A stretch of DNA of 64,000 nt from Leucocoprinus leucothites (taxonomy: Eukaryota; Basidiomycota; Agaricomycetes; Agaricales; Agaricaceae): assembly GCA_013368445.1 (NCBI GenBank), contig JAACJO010000015.1, positions 434,001-498,000 on the forward strand. Reading direction: 5' to 3'. This document shows positions 53,459 through 64,000 of the stretch, one piece after another. Each line of letters opens with the position of its first letter. Positions within the stretch are counted from its first letter, which is position 1. Below the pieces are notes generated by a model. That model saw nothing but the letters and a program-made list of their open reading frames with translations. It ran no database searches and was not told the DNA's origin. Made by a program: the position numbers and the translations under genes.

Positions 53459-55026
53459 TCAGAATACAAAATGATCAGCCCAATGTCGAACAACGCTTTC
53501 CCCTTGCTTGTGCTGGGGAATACCATCTTTATGGACGATAACCGCGTGCGAGTTGCGGACTCTGGGGAAGAAAGCTAGGTTCTTCTGGAACGGAAGTTGA
53601 TTCAGCCATCTTGCCATTTTCTTCTGCGTCGATGTGATCACGGGATGCAAGCTGGGGTCGGCGATGGGGTATGGTTCACCTTCCGGATTGTTAACCATGT
53701 CAGCAGCCGCACTCTCTATTTCTTGTTCCAACTCCTTGAATATAGAGATGAGTTTCTTCGGATAGGACTCGTCGGATTCGAGCAGCTTGATTCGGGCTTC
53801 GGAGCCTTTTGAGTGGACGGAGAGGCGATATAGCAGGAAGGAGAATGCAGGTATTGCGAGGAATGGAAGCAAGGTGTAAACGATCTGAGGGCTCAAAGTC
53901 AGGGTACGATCAGGCAAATAAGGATAAGAAAGCCCACGATGTTGAAAGGGAACCGGAACTGGGCAGCAGGAGGTAATAGTGGTCGAGGTTTCTTGTTCTC
54001 GAACCATTTGCGAGACAGGAAAGCTGGCTTAGGCGGCGGAGTATCTGGTAGTGTAAACTTTTTGATTACACATTCGTACTCCTCTTCCATTTCTCTAAAT
54101 TTTTGTCAGTGTGGTCGTGAGCAGATTCCAGCCACACGCACATCTTGATCCCATTGCTGAGATATTCTGCGAACACGTCTTCAGTCTCGATTGCAGATGT
54201 ACAATAGGGAACCAGGAGGTCGTGGGTACTGTGACTGGTCAAAAATCTGAGCGCTGGTGGGGAGAAGATGTCGGACTGACGCATTTGCATAAAGTCTGAG
54301 GTATTTGAAGCGCGAGAGCATCTTGAAAAATATCTTTCCTGCAAAATCTTAGTCTAAGGGCACGCTTGAACACAAGAAGGCTCACCAGGATCTGCCATCA
54401 CCTCAAGTAATGGGCGTTCATCGTTCGACGACCATTTATCTTGACAATAGAATTGTTTTCCAGTCCTGGACAAAAGCTTGGGGCCCAACGCGCCCATTAA
54501 AGAGGAAACCATTGAAGAGTATTGAAATAGTCCCATGTGCGGTGCAGCTATTGTGATGAAGTTGACGGGCTCAATTTTCTCGAAGAATTTTCGGTGTTCG
54601 AGGATGCTGTGAAGGCAATTACGATGATTGTACGTGGCTTAAAGATGAGTTGCTTTACCCTAACATGTACCGTGCAATCAATCCTCCTAGACTGTAGCCG
54701 GTGATAGACAGCTTGACGACCACTTTATCTTCCTTCGCAAGCTCCTCTACTCGCTCACAAAGCTAGGGATACCGTGGCTCAAGATCAGTAGAACCAAAGT
54801 ACAATGCTGTACAACGCACTTCATCCGCAATTCGCTCCCCACCCCAGTCGATGCCATCATACGTGGCAAGGCTTTCGTTGCTTTTTGGAAGAAAAACCTC
54901 AAGTATTTCTCCGTCCTTGTTGGGCTCCGCGTTTTTATCCTTGATGGCGCGCTCCAATGCCACTAAATGGCTAGTGTTCCCCCACAACCCATGCAAGAGG
55001 ACCAGAAGATGGATCTGTTGAGACAT
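53459..55026 (-). CDS. DUF676-family serine esterase/lipase, 421 aa
   Basis: Seven exons: 54820-55026, 54659-54762, 54386-54606, 54281-54338, 54142-54234, 53938-54094 and 53459-53884. All junctions are GT-AG and the total is 1266 bases. The start MSQQIHLLVLLHGLWGN carries the oxyanion HGLWG motif; TYDGIDWGGERIADE and the nucleophile elbow GYSLGGLIARY follow. The candidate acid and histidine regions are in LLVPYCTSAIETEDVF and ANAHSTHDLLVPY. A C-terminal hydrophobic segment (VYTLLPFLAIPAFSFLLY) suggests membrane or lipid-droplet attachment, as in the yeast ROG1/YOR059C-type enzymes. The TAG at 54763 is inside the first intron, not a premature stop. The substrate is probably a glycerolipid or phospholipid (family knowledge). 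Confidence 0.9.
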
Positions 55027-56680
55027 GGAGGAAACCCGTTTCCACGGGGTTTGATAGCGGGGGATGGAAGGAGTTTTGATGCGAAACTAGGATTTCTGAA
55101 GTGATGAAAGAGAAAGAATTGTCATCAGCATGTGTCCGACATATCAATTTATAAATAACCACCATTATTCATGCACTTGCTGTAGAGATAATCAAATACT
55201 CTCTTGAAAATCTGGTTTCATGTGCGCTAAGAGTCCTTCAACGTTGTCAAAATCTCGATACGAGTGGCTTATTTAACTGCCGAAACGTGCATTATTGCTG
55301 CGCCGAAAGGGGCTGTGTGATTGTGCTGATGTCTGGTATAGCCGATTGCCGCAGAGCGTGCATTCGACAAGTTGTTTTGGATTCCCTAGGAGCTGATAAA
55401 GCGCGGTAATCACTGTAGTAGTGTTGAGTGGTGAGGAGTGTTATGCGCAGATACAGCCAGACACTACCTACAATCGTTCGGCCCATTTTCCGTGACTTCT
55501 CGTCAGCCTGATTCGAGGTTCCCGGAGTTCTCCGACTAGGCTAACGTCTATCAGTAAAACAATTCACACGGCGTTTCCGACATCACGTTGAGCTCCCACT
55601 TAAGTTGCGACTCCAAAGTTTCACCTTCTGATTTCCAGAGAACCACAATCCAGATTTTTCCTGATCTTACTTGAGCTAACTTCAAACGTCGGCGCAGGTG
55701 GTACTAGATCCACACTGAGGATCGTCTTATACTCTCTGCCAATTATTCTTTCACCTTTGATTCATCGGTAAATTTGGGGCTGCACAATTCTAGTTCCACT
55801 GCCAAGAATCCGAGACGAGAAATCCGTGAGAGTGGTCCCAACAAAGGGGGGATTTTTAAGCCCCGCATTAACGGTAACCGATACCAAGATTTGATCGCTG
55901 TTCGACCCAGGCTCATGGAAGTAGCACTGCTTACCTTATATATGTGCCCTCACCACTTCACGCACCCGGAATTAGGACATCCATGTCTGTCATACCCGTA
56001 ATTATGCTAGGCGACCGAGTCCGTATCCGGATCCTGATGTAGCCACCATTGGAGGTTTCATAAATATGCCTCGTTCCAACTTACAAGTCTTTCGTGAGCC
56101 CCCAAAGTCTCATAATGCCGGCTTGTGATCCATTGTATGGATTTCATCAGGGCTCGAGTCACCCTAGGTCCGTTACGGTATTCAAAACGCCCAACCCATC
56201 GACGGCAAATGTGAATACCGCTCCGAGTTTCTACATACATAGCGCGCCGGCACAAGAGTCTCGTGAACTCGTTCGACTCCACGCATTGGGTCCGATGACA
56301 TCGCGCAGTTTGGAGGGCCCAGGCTATCATCGCAAATAGGGACGTACTTGCCAGATTTTTTCAAAACGTGGTTCGGGCTGTACTACCGGCATCGGTCGAA
56401 TGTCTCGTCTTCTTTCCGCATCCCACGTGGGACTACCCTGTCTGGTTTTATCAATCTCTTGGTGAACAGGCGATGACAGGCGTGGCTGGGACTGATATGT
56501 TGCTTGTTTTTGACATATACATTCCCATTGGCAGAGTATTGCAGAGATTTAGTCTCCGCATGTCGACCGGCAAAAGTGACCCGAGCCTGAACAACACTAG
56601 TGTCTGCTGAATGGCCGACCTGACCCTGTTCGAGGGCGGTTAAAAACCTACGCCGGAGAGAAGTTTCTTCACTCAGAAAA
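55027..56680. other. Intergenic region, no gene seen
   Basis: Divergent spacer between the lipase (minus) and the methyltransferase (plus). Only short, unconserved-looking ORFs on both strands; it contains both promoters. Confidence 0.55.
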
Positions 56681-57762
56681 ATGTCCCCAGTACTCGTTGA
56701 CTCTCCAGCAAAACCTCTAGTCCAGAAGCCGAAGCGATATTATGTCTCAGAATCCTCCCGTGGGTACAACTACATACTTCCAGCAGACGAGGAAGAACGG
56801 GAACGGTATGCAATTATTGGCTGTACTCCTTGTCGCATTTTTGCTAATTTTGATTATTTTCTAAGTCTCAACTCCCAAAGCGAAGCAATTAATCAAATTT
56901 TCGATAATAAGCTTATTTGGGCCCCAATCTCCCTAAAAAACGGGGACATTGTCCTTGACAGTGGAACTGGTTCTGGTACGTTGTCCTGGCGTTGCTCGGA
57001 GCACACCTCGTCCGACTAATTCACCTCTGATCCCTTTCAGGTCACTGGCTCCTCTCTCTTGCGAATGAAAGGGATCGCAACCACAAAGTTCCATCGATCC
57101 ACCTTCGGGGAATTGATATCTCTTCTCGCATGTTCCCACTGCCATCTCTCACTCCACGCGACACAAATTTCACAACTCATTCCATCACATCTCTTCCTTT
57201 GAGTTGGTCGAATACTATCTCTCTCATTCACCAACGGCTCGTCTATCTTGGGCTTCAAGCTCCCCAGTGGACCTCAGCCCTGTCCGAAATGTATCGTGTC
57301 TTGGTTCCTGGAGGTTGGATTCAACTTTTCGAACCGAGATATCCAAGCTACGTCTCTCCATCCGCAGCCATCAGGAACCATAAGGCATTTCAACTTCGTA
57401 ATAAGCTTGGCTTCGAGAAACGCCAGGTCGTCATGGACATCGTTTATCGTTTACCGGAATGGATAGAGAAGACTGGGTTTGTGAATTTGAAAGTAGAAAA
57501 GAGACACTTGCCTATGGGCGCATCCTGGGCCGGCGAATCAAGTGCCTCGGGGGTAAAAGCGGTTATGGGTGTCTGGCGTGCGCTGAAGGAACCAGTGATG
57601 AAAGCAGGGGGACTAGGGATTGTCCGCAGTGAGGAAGAGTACGATGCAGTCATCGAGGACCTTGGGAGACTCTGCGAAGAAACTCCGGAGACATACTTTG
57701 AATTCTGGGTATTTACTGCACAAAAACCTGCGCTACCAGCGGTACAGAAGTGCAAACTCTAG
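56681..57762 (+). CDS. SAM-dependent methyltransferase, 318 aa
   Basis: Exons 56681-56805, 56866-56975 and 57041-57762; introns 60 and 65 bp; spliced length 957. The N-terminal YNYILPADEEERERL matches fungal UMTA/LaeA-like methyltransferases. Motif I is VLDSGTGSGHWLLSLA, split by intron 2; the second binding acid is in LRGIDIS. The later segment SEMYRVLVPGGWIQLFEP is the usual post-motif. The substrate is unknown; relatives act in secondary metabolism or its regulation (family knowledge). Confidence 0.88.
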
Positions 57763-58376
57763 GTAGCCTTGTACACCCCAGTCAGCTCACCCAAAACGTG
57801 ACAGAGATGTCCAGAGTACCTACTGATACCTCTAGAAAGAATTCCGAGAAAATATCAGCTGACTATAATACCAACGTGATGTTGTCGGCACCTAGAACTA
57901 GTACATCAAACTTCTCACTGATTACGCCGGTATTCAAGCCACTATGATTCAAACACATGCATTCGTTGGCTGGTCGCTCTAATAGAAGCCCCCAAGCCTG
58001 TCACCGTGTAATTCGTATATGCGCTGACCCGCACTGAGCCCGAGATAAGAAGTTGTCGGAATAGTTGGAGGGCGTCACTCCCGCTGTGTCTTCTGACACC
58101 GATAAGTACCGTAGTATTTGAGGATCGAAATCGGTAAGTCACTCATAACGTTTCCACTCTAAATGCGCGTCTATCATATTCTCTCAGTGACGTAAGACGT
58201 ACTAGCTCGATACTAATTGCCATGGCTTCATCGAGGCAGTGCAGCGGAGTAGTACTGGCTGTGCGCCTGGTATAGCACCCTTACACTTCCTCCGTCCACG
58301 AAACCATTTGTCGGCGATCCCTTCTCTATTCTCCTCACAAACTACTTATTCCCTCGAGTCTTATTTATTGCTTGAT
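57763..58376. other. Intergenic region, no gene seen
   Basis: About 600 bases between two plus-strand genes; holds the terminator of the methyltransferase and the promoter of the membrane-protein gene. No motif recognised. Confidence 0.5.
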
Positions 58377-58910
58377 ATGAATAACTCCACCCCCTCAACC
58401 ATCAGCCTTCAAATCAATCACTTTCTGTGTGCTTCATCGGTACTCTCGCTCGCCATACTAGCTTGCTCCCTAGTCTTCCTCGGGGGCACTTCATTCTGGT
58501 TGAGCGAAGCCGGAATCCTCCTCACCATAATCCACCATGCGGCCGTTGTACATGATCGGAGAAAGTTGAACAAGCTGCGCGCACAAGATCCCACATCTCT
58601 TCCCCTTCCCCTTTCCGCGAGGAAACCAATGATCTTTCTCGCTATTTTCGCTAGCGCCGTATACACTGCCGCTTTTGCCATCGTTATGATTTTTGTCATC
58701 TACAGGTTCAACGGCTTGTTCGAGACTGAGTGGGAAGACAGCTGGGCCGCGACTATAATTGAGCTTGTTTGCTTGTTATTCGAGGCCCCAATCACGCTCA
58801 TGATTGCTCTGTGGGGTATGAGGGAGAGGCGTGCTATGCTAGGAGCTGCCGAGACGGGGAAATGGTACCACCTACCGCAGTACAACCGAACTCAGTGTGA
58901 GTTGGTTTAA
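58377..58910 (+). CDS. Small multi-pass membrane protein, 177 aa, unknown
   Basis: ATG 58377 (MNNSTPSTISLQ) is chosen over the frame opening at 58239, which adds a non-membrane leader. Four hydrophobic segments: FLCASSVLSLAILACSLVFL, FWLSEAGILLTIIHHAAVV, MIFLAIFASAVYTAAFAIVM and ATIIELVCLLFEAPITLMIA. The loop between segments 2 and 3 is basic (HDRRKLNKLRAQ). Single exon. This layout is common in lineage-specific basidiomycete membrane proteins; no function can be given. Confidence 0.7.
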   Translation: MNNSTPSTISLQINHFLCASSVLSLAILACSLVFLGGTSFWLSEAGILLTIIHHAAVVHDRRKLNKLRAQDPTSLPLPLSARKPMIFLAIFASAVYTAAFAIVMIFVIYRFNGLFETEWEDSWAATIIELVCLLFEAPITLMIALWGMRERRAMLGAAETGKWYHLPQYNRTQCELV

Positions 58911-59462
58911 CTAGTTGATCATTGATCAGACTGATATTGAGAGCTCTCTTAGGACGTGTTGTATATTTGTATCCGATAGGGGATGGAGGCGACGAGGGGT
59001 ATAAGCTTGATTCATGCTTGATATGTATTTTATATGGTATCACGTATTCTATCACGATGACCTCGCCGCGGGCTGAAGCGCGTTACATCTCTTATTTTGG
59101 GCGGACTTGGGTTGATCGGCCGAGGCTGATATTGGCTTGAAGTGAATGATATCATCACCTGCCACCGCTTAGATCCGCCCGAATAAAATGAATAGGCTGT
59201 GAAGCCTCGGCATCTTATCATTACCAGGTTTAGTGCGAGGGTCCGACAGCTCTGAGAAAACCCATCCGTGGCAGTCGGGCGCCATGACAAGCTTCTCAGC
59301 TAGGGCGGGAGTAAGGGGCAGGTAGAATACACGATTTATTAACACATGATCTAGTACAAGATGGGTCGAGCGAAAGCGAGCACCAAGATAACAACATTCC
59401 TGTGCCTGTACATGATAAATTATGCTTCCGCAGTTCTACTTGGTATCTTTTTAGTCAAATCT
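58911..59462. other. Intergenic region between convergent genes
   Basis: Holds the 3' ends of the membrane-protein gene (plus) and the monooxygenase gene (minus). No other feature seen. Confidence 0.5.
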
Positions 59463-61301
59463 CTACAACATAGCCCTCGGGTTTTGCTTCTCCTCGAGAA
59501 GGGCTTCAGCCTTGCGGCGCTCGATTCTGGGATCGCTTGGTGTCCAGGACCAGTTATCTTGAATACCAACACCAGTCTTGAGGACAAGATCCCAAGGAAC
59601 GTCATCTCCCTCTTTGTAGTTATCAAACTCCTTGCCCTCGAAGTAGTAAAGGTGACCTTGATCAACAGATGCCTTCAACATGCCGCTACCGCGGGGGACG
59701 CGGATGGTGTTGTAAACATCCACGATGCTTTCGATGTCTTTCACGGATGGAGCAAGAGGGACAGATGAATGAGTCAGGAGCGCCGCCAAAACATATGAAT
59801 CCTGCGAAAAATACATAAGACCATGGTCACCTACGAATCTAGTCGAAATTCCACTTACATCAACACCCGTTCCGGCACCTGCTCCCAAGTGAGGGACCAT
59901 TCCATGGGCCTTGGATGACGAAGGGTTAATTGATAGCCTTCAAACTAAATATCCGTCGAGAACGTACAGAATCTCCGATTAAAAACACGCGGCCTTTGGC
60001 GAAGATATCGAAGGGCTCTAGGTTGTGAAGCGCCCATTTCATTGGTTTTTTGGTGCACTAGATCATACCTCGATCAGCCACGCAGTTCAGAGGTTGACGA
60101 ACTCCAACAGACCTTGATAAGAGCTTGGAATTCATCTTCCCATCCAGCGAAATCTTTCGCAAACTCCTCCTCGGTGGATTGAACTACCCATGGACCTTCC
60201 CGAACTGTGTTCTCCTTTGACTTGTCGAAGGTTGTGGCAACGATATTGACACCCCTGCCTCCCGACACTGGATAAACAACGGAGTACTACAATAAAGATT
60301 ACAGTCAGATAAGCAACGGGAAGTGAAACTGATTCGACGCACTTTGTTCTTGCTGATATACTATGTGCAAGTAAGTGTCGTAGTAAAACGAAGTAAGCAT
60401 AAGTGAGCTCGATAGACGTGAACGACGTAGACGTACAAGAGAGGAAGTTAGACCTAGCAATCGGTGACCAGGATATACTTTGGCAAGTTCGTCCATAGAG
60501 ACGAGCCCTCGGTAGGCATATGTGCCAGCCCAGACGGGATCCATGGAGCGCTCATACTTCTCGGGATTCGGAAGTCGAGAAAGGAAGAGCTTGCGAATGG
60601 TAGATTTGATTCCGTCTGCGCCAATGAGGATATCGCAAGTCCTGGTTTCTCCGTTGGTGAAATGAAGGGTAACAGGTCCTGTTGGCGAATCCTCGTAGTC
60701 ATTGAGGCACATTGACAGGTGAAGTGTGCATGGGGTAGGAGAGTCGGATGTGGGCATATGCGTCATGAGACTGCGTTGCAGGTCCGCTCGATGGACCGGA
60801 AGTGAGCCACCTGGACACCTTAGGTGAGCGCACAAGCTCATATGGGGTTAGAAGCCACGCACCATTTTGAATAATGTCCATTATTTTCTTGCCATGAGGT
60901 TTGTGGTCAGCCTTTCGTGCCTCGAAAATGACACCTGTGAAGGAAGATCAGCTTCGGGAGCACATTCGTATAAAACATTTGCTGACGCACGGGGAATTTC
61001 ATCGGGAGGATGGTCGAAGCACGGGATGAGAGTCTCGGCGACACCGATCTCCTCCAGAATATGGAGAGTCTTGGGGTACATCATGATACCAGCGCCGATT
61101 TCGGAGAGCTCTGGAGCATTCTCGTAGATGTCGATGACATATCTGCGGTCCTTGTCGAATTCGTTAAGACCAATAGCGAGAACGAGCCCAGCTATACCGG
61201 CGCCACTAGGATACACAGTGACGATAGTCAGAACACGATTAAGAAGAGAGTTATGCTCATACTTACACAATGGCAATGCGTGTTTTTTCTTGTTCAGACA
61301 T
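59463..61301 (-). CDS. FAD-dependent monooxygenase, salicylate-hydroxylase-like, 455 aa
   Basis: Nine exons: 61267-61301, 60991-61205, 60863-60934, 60437-60810, 60343-60360, 60113-60286, 59968-60057, 59859-59909 and 59463-59801. The spliced frame is 1368 bases and closes without a stop. MSEQEKTRIAIV leads into the dinucleotide-binding GAGIAGLVLAIGL; the DG motif is in DILIGADGIKSTIR; the GD motif is GRVFLIGDSAHGMVPHLGAG. These define class A flavoprotein hydroxylases (NAD(P)H and FAD, aromatic substrates). HRADLQRSL is the usual substrate-domain marker. Exon 5 is only 18 nt (YISKNK) and is a prediction. The exact substrate is unknown; salicylate 1-monooxygenase is the closest common annotation. 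Confidence 0.9.
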
Positions 61302-64000
61302 TGTGGGAGGTGTAATGTAGAGGTAAGAGAGTGCTGGGAAGTCACTCTGGCTGCCATTGGCAGTCTTCCTTTTATCATTCTGCTGTCAAGTCGATCTAGC
61401 CATCTGGGTCCTCGTGGGTTCAAGTGGTGCTCTGTAACCAAAAACAGCTCGAAAGCAAACATGAAAGGGCCGCACCCCGATAATTATAGCTCCGACTAAT
61501 CGGGGATCGATTTCCCTTCAGTAACCGGCGTCCTTCGAATTTCTGATCTCCTTTGACGAGTAAGTGTCTGTTTCATACTGACATTGCTCGGGTTGGTTGT
61601 ATTTCTGGACTCTAGGAAAGAAACTGGCGTTGAGGCTCTACGCTCTGGTTTCCAATCCTCATACCTGAGATCGCACCTTAATCACTATACTTTCACGAAG
61701 AATTCTGGGGGTTTCGGAATTCATTGTGAGGTAAATGACAGGTCCATGAACCCTGAAGCTATCCGCTTCTTAGGCCTTCTCTTCCCAATCTTAGCCCAAC
61801 CCTACCCTGCTCCAAACAAGCCGACTGTCACACGCGAATTAATTCGCACTATCTGATGCCAAAATGAAGTTCATCCTTGACAGTCGTCTTGCTGCGTTTG
61901 TCAATCCTAAGCCACTGATCACTAGCACTCTCCGCTTATAATCAAGACAATCCTCTCCAAGTCTCTCCATCAGGTTGTCTCGAAATCTGACCCACATATA
62001 TATCAGCGATAACCGATTGAATACATAGAGAGCCAAGAGACCGAAGTCGGAAAGCGAAGTTTGAGCCTGCAAAAAAAGTTGATCGACCTTCCGGTTCAAG
62101 GGTTCCTTGACATGATGAATTCAGAAGCTCAACATCAGGTGAGATCTGAGGAGAGGTGCTGTACAATGTCATGCGATGCGACCGCACGGTACGGCATTGA
62201 ACGATGCTAATTTTGAAAGCCTAACAAGAACCAAGTAACGCGATATGAATGAACGATCAGTAACTTACACCACTTCATTCTCTCCGAGCAACTTCTTACT
62301 CAATCGCTAGGATACCGCCCAACCATTCTAAGCCCGGGCCCGACGCCGTCGCGCTGAGGAAGGACAATCGGGTGGGTTCTCGAATAATATTGTGAAGCTT
62401 GTATTGCTTCAAGTGCCGATCTACGGTCGATTCCAGGAAGCTCTGATCCTCACTCGGTGCCATGATCTTGACGGGCGCCCAGATGGGATGAAGACCAGTT
62501 ACCTACCACTTTTGCTCAGAAGCACACGAGGCCCTCCCTTTCACTGAAATTTTCGAATGCCTGGGCTGTTCTCGACTCTATGAGTCCTCGTGATCGTTTT
62601 GCGACTCCTACGGCTCCTGGATACAAACGAGTACGCGTCACTTTCGTGACTTTTATGGGCGCACTGATTCATATTTTGGACCACTGGAGTCCGTGATTGG
62701 CACACTGATCACGTCATCCAGACATTCCACCATCGAAAATTTGGGTGATACTGATATACTGGACAATGCATCTTCTCCAGGGGAGCTTCTCCCGTCGAAC
62801 AATCGAGCCTATCATGTACTGTCACAGCCACCATTCAATCCTTCAACCCTTCTCTTATTGATACTTCTATGCTCCATTCGGCATCGCTGAGCAAATGTAG
62901 ACCTTCTGGCGCTTGTTTATCCTCTGACTGATTGACGCTGGTTCGAATAAGCGGCACTGGTTCCTCCAGGCCTGACATGCTTTGTCACGGCTTCGTCGAA
63001 CTCGTGGACCAAATGCCTTGCACCCGATTCTAGAGCCTGCTATAAGCAGTTTGCAGGTCGACCATGCTCTAGACTGTCTGATATCTTTCTGCACTAGAAG
63101 TTGATAATCGATTATGATGATGCCTTGTCTGGCTAAGAACCAGTGGGAAGGTGTGATATACGCGTGGGCTTTCACATTGATATTGTGACCACGCTTTATA
63201 TCATGCAAGATTCGATTAGTATCAAAAACTCGCGGGGAAGAATTCCTCGGCCACACTGATGTCGGACAACTTCCGGATGTGACGTCACACCGCGGGAGGG
63301 CAAGATCAACAGAACTGCAGGGCATGGCTTTTGTCAATCTCACCAACTCTGGTTGTCTATATTCAGAACACTACAGCTCAAGCCAGGATGATGATTCCCC
63401 CGAGATCGACATGCTAACCCAATTTTGGTACGACCGGAACTGAATTCTCTTCTCGTCGATCCCCATTCTCCAATCAAAGAGTTCTTCCATTCCGAATCTT
63501 AGCACCTCTCCTCAATATAGAATCCTTCGAAATGCTAAATTTTCAACGAAATCAAGATTCAGGTGTAAGTTGATATGCCTGAATATCCCATCACATCAGG
63601 TCCTACAAAAGCAAGGCGTTGGCGGGTCGGTTTGGAAGTGGGTAGATGGTATCTCCATGGCTTGATGCTCTGGTGCTCAAAATCGTCCCCCGATGCTCCT
63701 TTATCCAGGAACATTCTATCTGTCATAGACGTATACACATTTATTGGGAGCAGTTGTAGAGGCCGACAGAAATATTCCCTCAGAACCTGTGGCAATTCTC
63801 TTCAAGCGGGAGACGCCACATTGTACCGTGGATCTTCTTTGCACATTGTTGATTCATATATCCATGTCTAACTACCCGATGGCGCTTAGGACCTGTGCAT
63901 CTACGACAATGGCACTCCGAACAACATCTTGTCGTATGCGGGTACACTGAGGTGGATATACATAGTAACGTGAGTCAGTTTCTCGTCGAGTACGATAAAG
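61302..64000. other. Interval with no supported gene
   Basis: Short ORFs on both strands. The longest, minus 62867-63346 (159 codons), has erratic composition and no motif. The minus frame 63559-63795 (RLAFVGPDVMGYSGIS) could be an exon but cannot be extended with confidence. The window ends inside this interval. Confidence 0.5.

Noticed and set aside
54763..54765. Premature TAG in the lipase
   Set aside because: It is the last three bases of a 57-bp GT-AG intron (54763-54819); splicing restores the conserved frame.
62867..63346. 159-codon minus-strand ORF
   Set aside because: No signal peptide, domain or repeat; codon content looks random and no neighbouring exon extends it.
1..64000. tRNA, rRNA or other structural RNA genes
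   Set aside because: None recognised by eye; a tRNAscan/Infernal run would be needed to exclude them.

Overview
This is fungal chromosomal DNA, almost certainly from an Agaricomycete. Genes carry many 46-65 bp GT-AG introns. There is a chromodomain Ty3/gypsy element, STAND NTPase and TKL-like kinase debris, and ordinary fungal housekeeping genes. A Ceratobasidiaceae/Rhizoctonia-like source is an inference from the gene families, not proven.

Layout. (1) 220-2650 and 27.7-45.9 kb form an accessory, duplication-rich region. It holds a family of about 67-residue secreted six-cysteine proteins (nine loci, all minus strand; four complete first-group or second-group copies plus a third-group copy and a residue-shifted one look translatable, three are broken). 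Between them lie duplicated modules of kinase, cyclophilin and STAND/NACHT genes in successive stages of decay. (2) About 2655-27716 appears to be one large DNA transposon. It has matching terminal inverted repeats and mirrored subterminal arrays of TTTGACA motifs, and it splits a kinase pseudogene whose unsplit relative lies at 35.0-35.1 kb. It carries a DDE integrase-core gene, a multi-exon gene of unknown function and an Spt5-like KOW gene. (3) Nested in it, near the 3' end of the integrase gene, is a complete 10.7 kb chromovirus (3190-13858). Its 170-bp LTRs look identical and it has a 5-bp target duplication. Its gag and pol share one frame, separated by a TGA in a CUAG readthrough context, and three extra ORFs follow pol. 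(4) 46.7-61.3 kb is a normal gene region: eIF3a, a duplicated small-peptide locus, a DUF676-type lipase, a SAM methyltransferase, a small membrane protein and an FAD monooxygenase. (5) I can support no gene in 61.3-64 kb.

How it fits together. The left and middle parts record duplication and transposon invasion of a secreted-protein/STAND cluster. The six-cysteine proteins are plausible effector-like or defence-like secreted peptides (inference). The right part is conserved core genome. Spliced reading frames close exactly for the lipase (421 aa), the methyltransferase (318 aa) and the monooxygenase (455 aa). The eIF3a frame is short by exactly two single bases, which warns that some indels in this window may be sequence errors.
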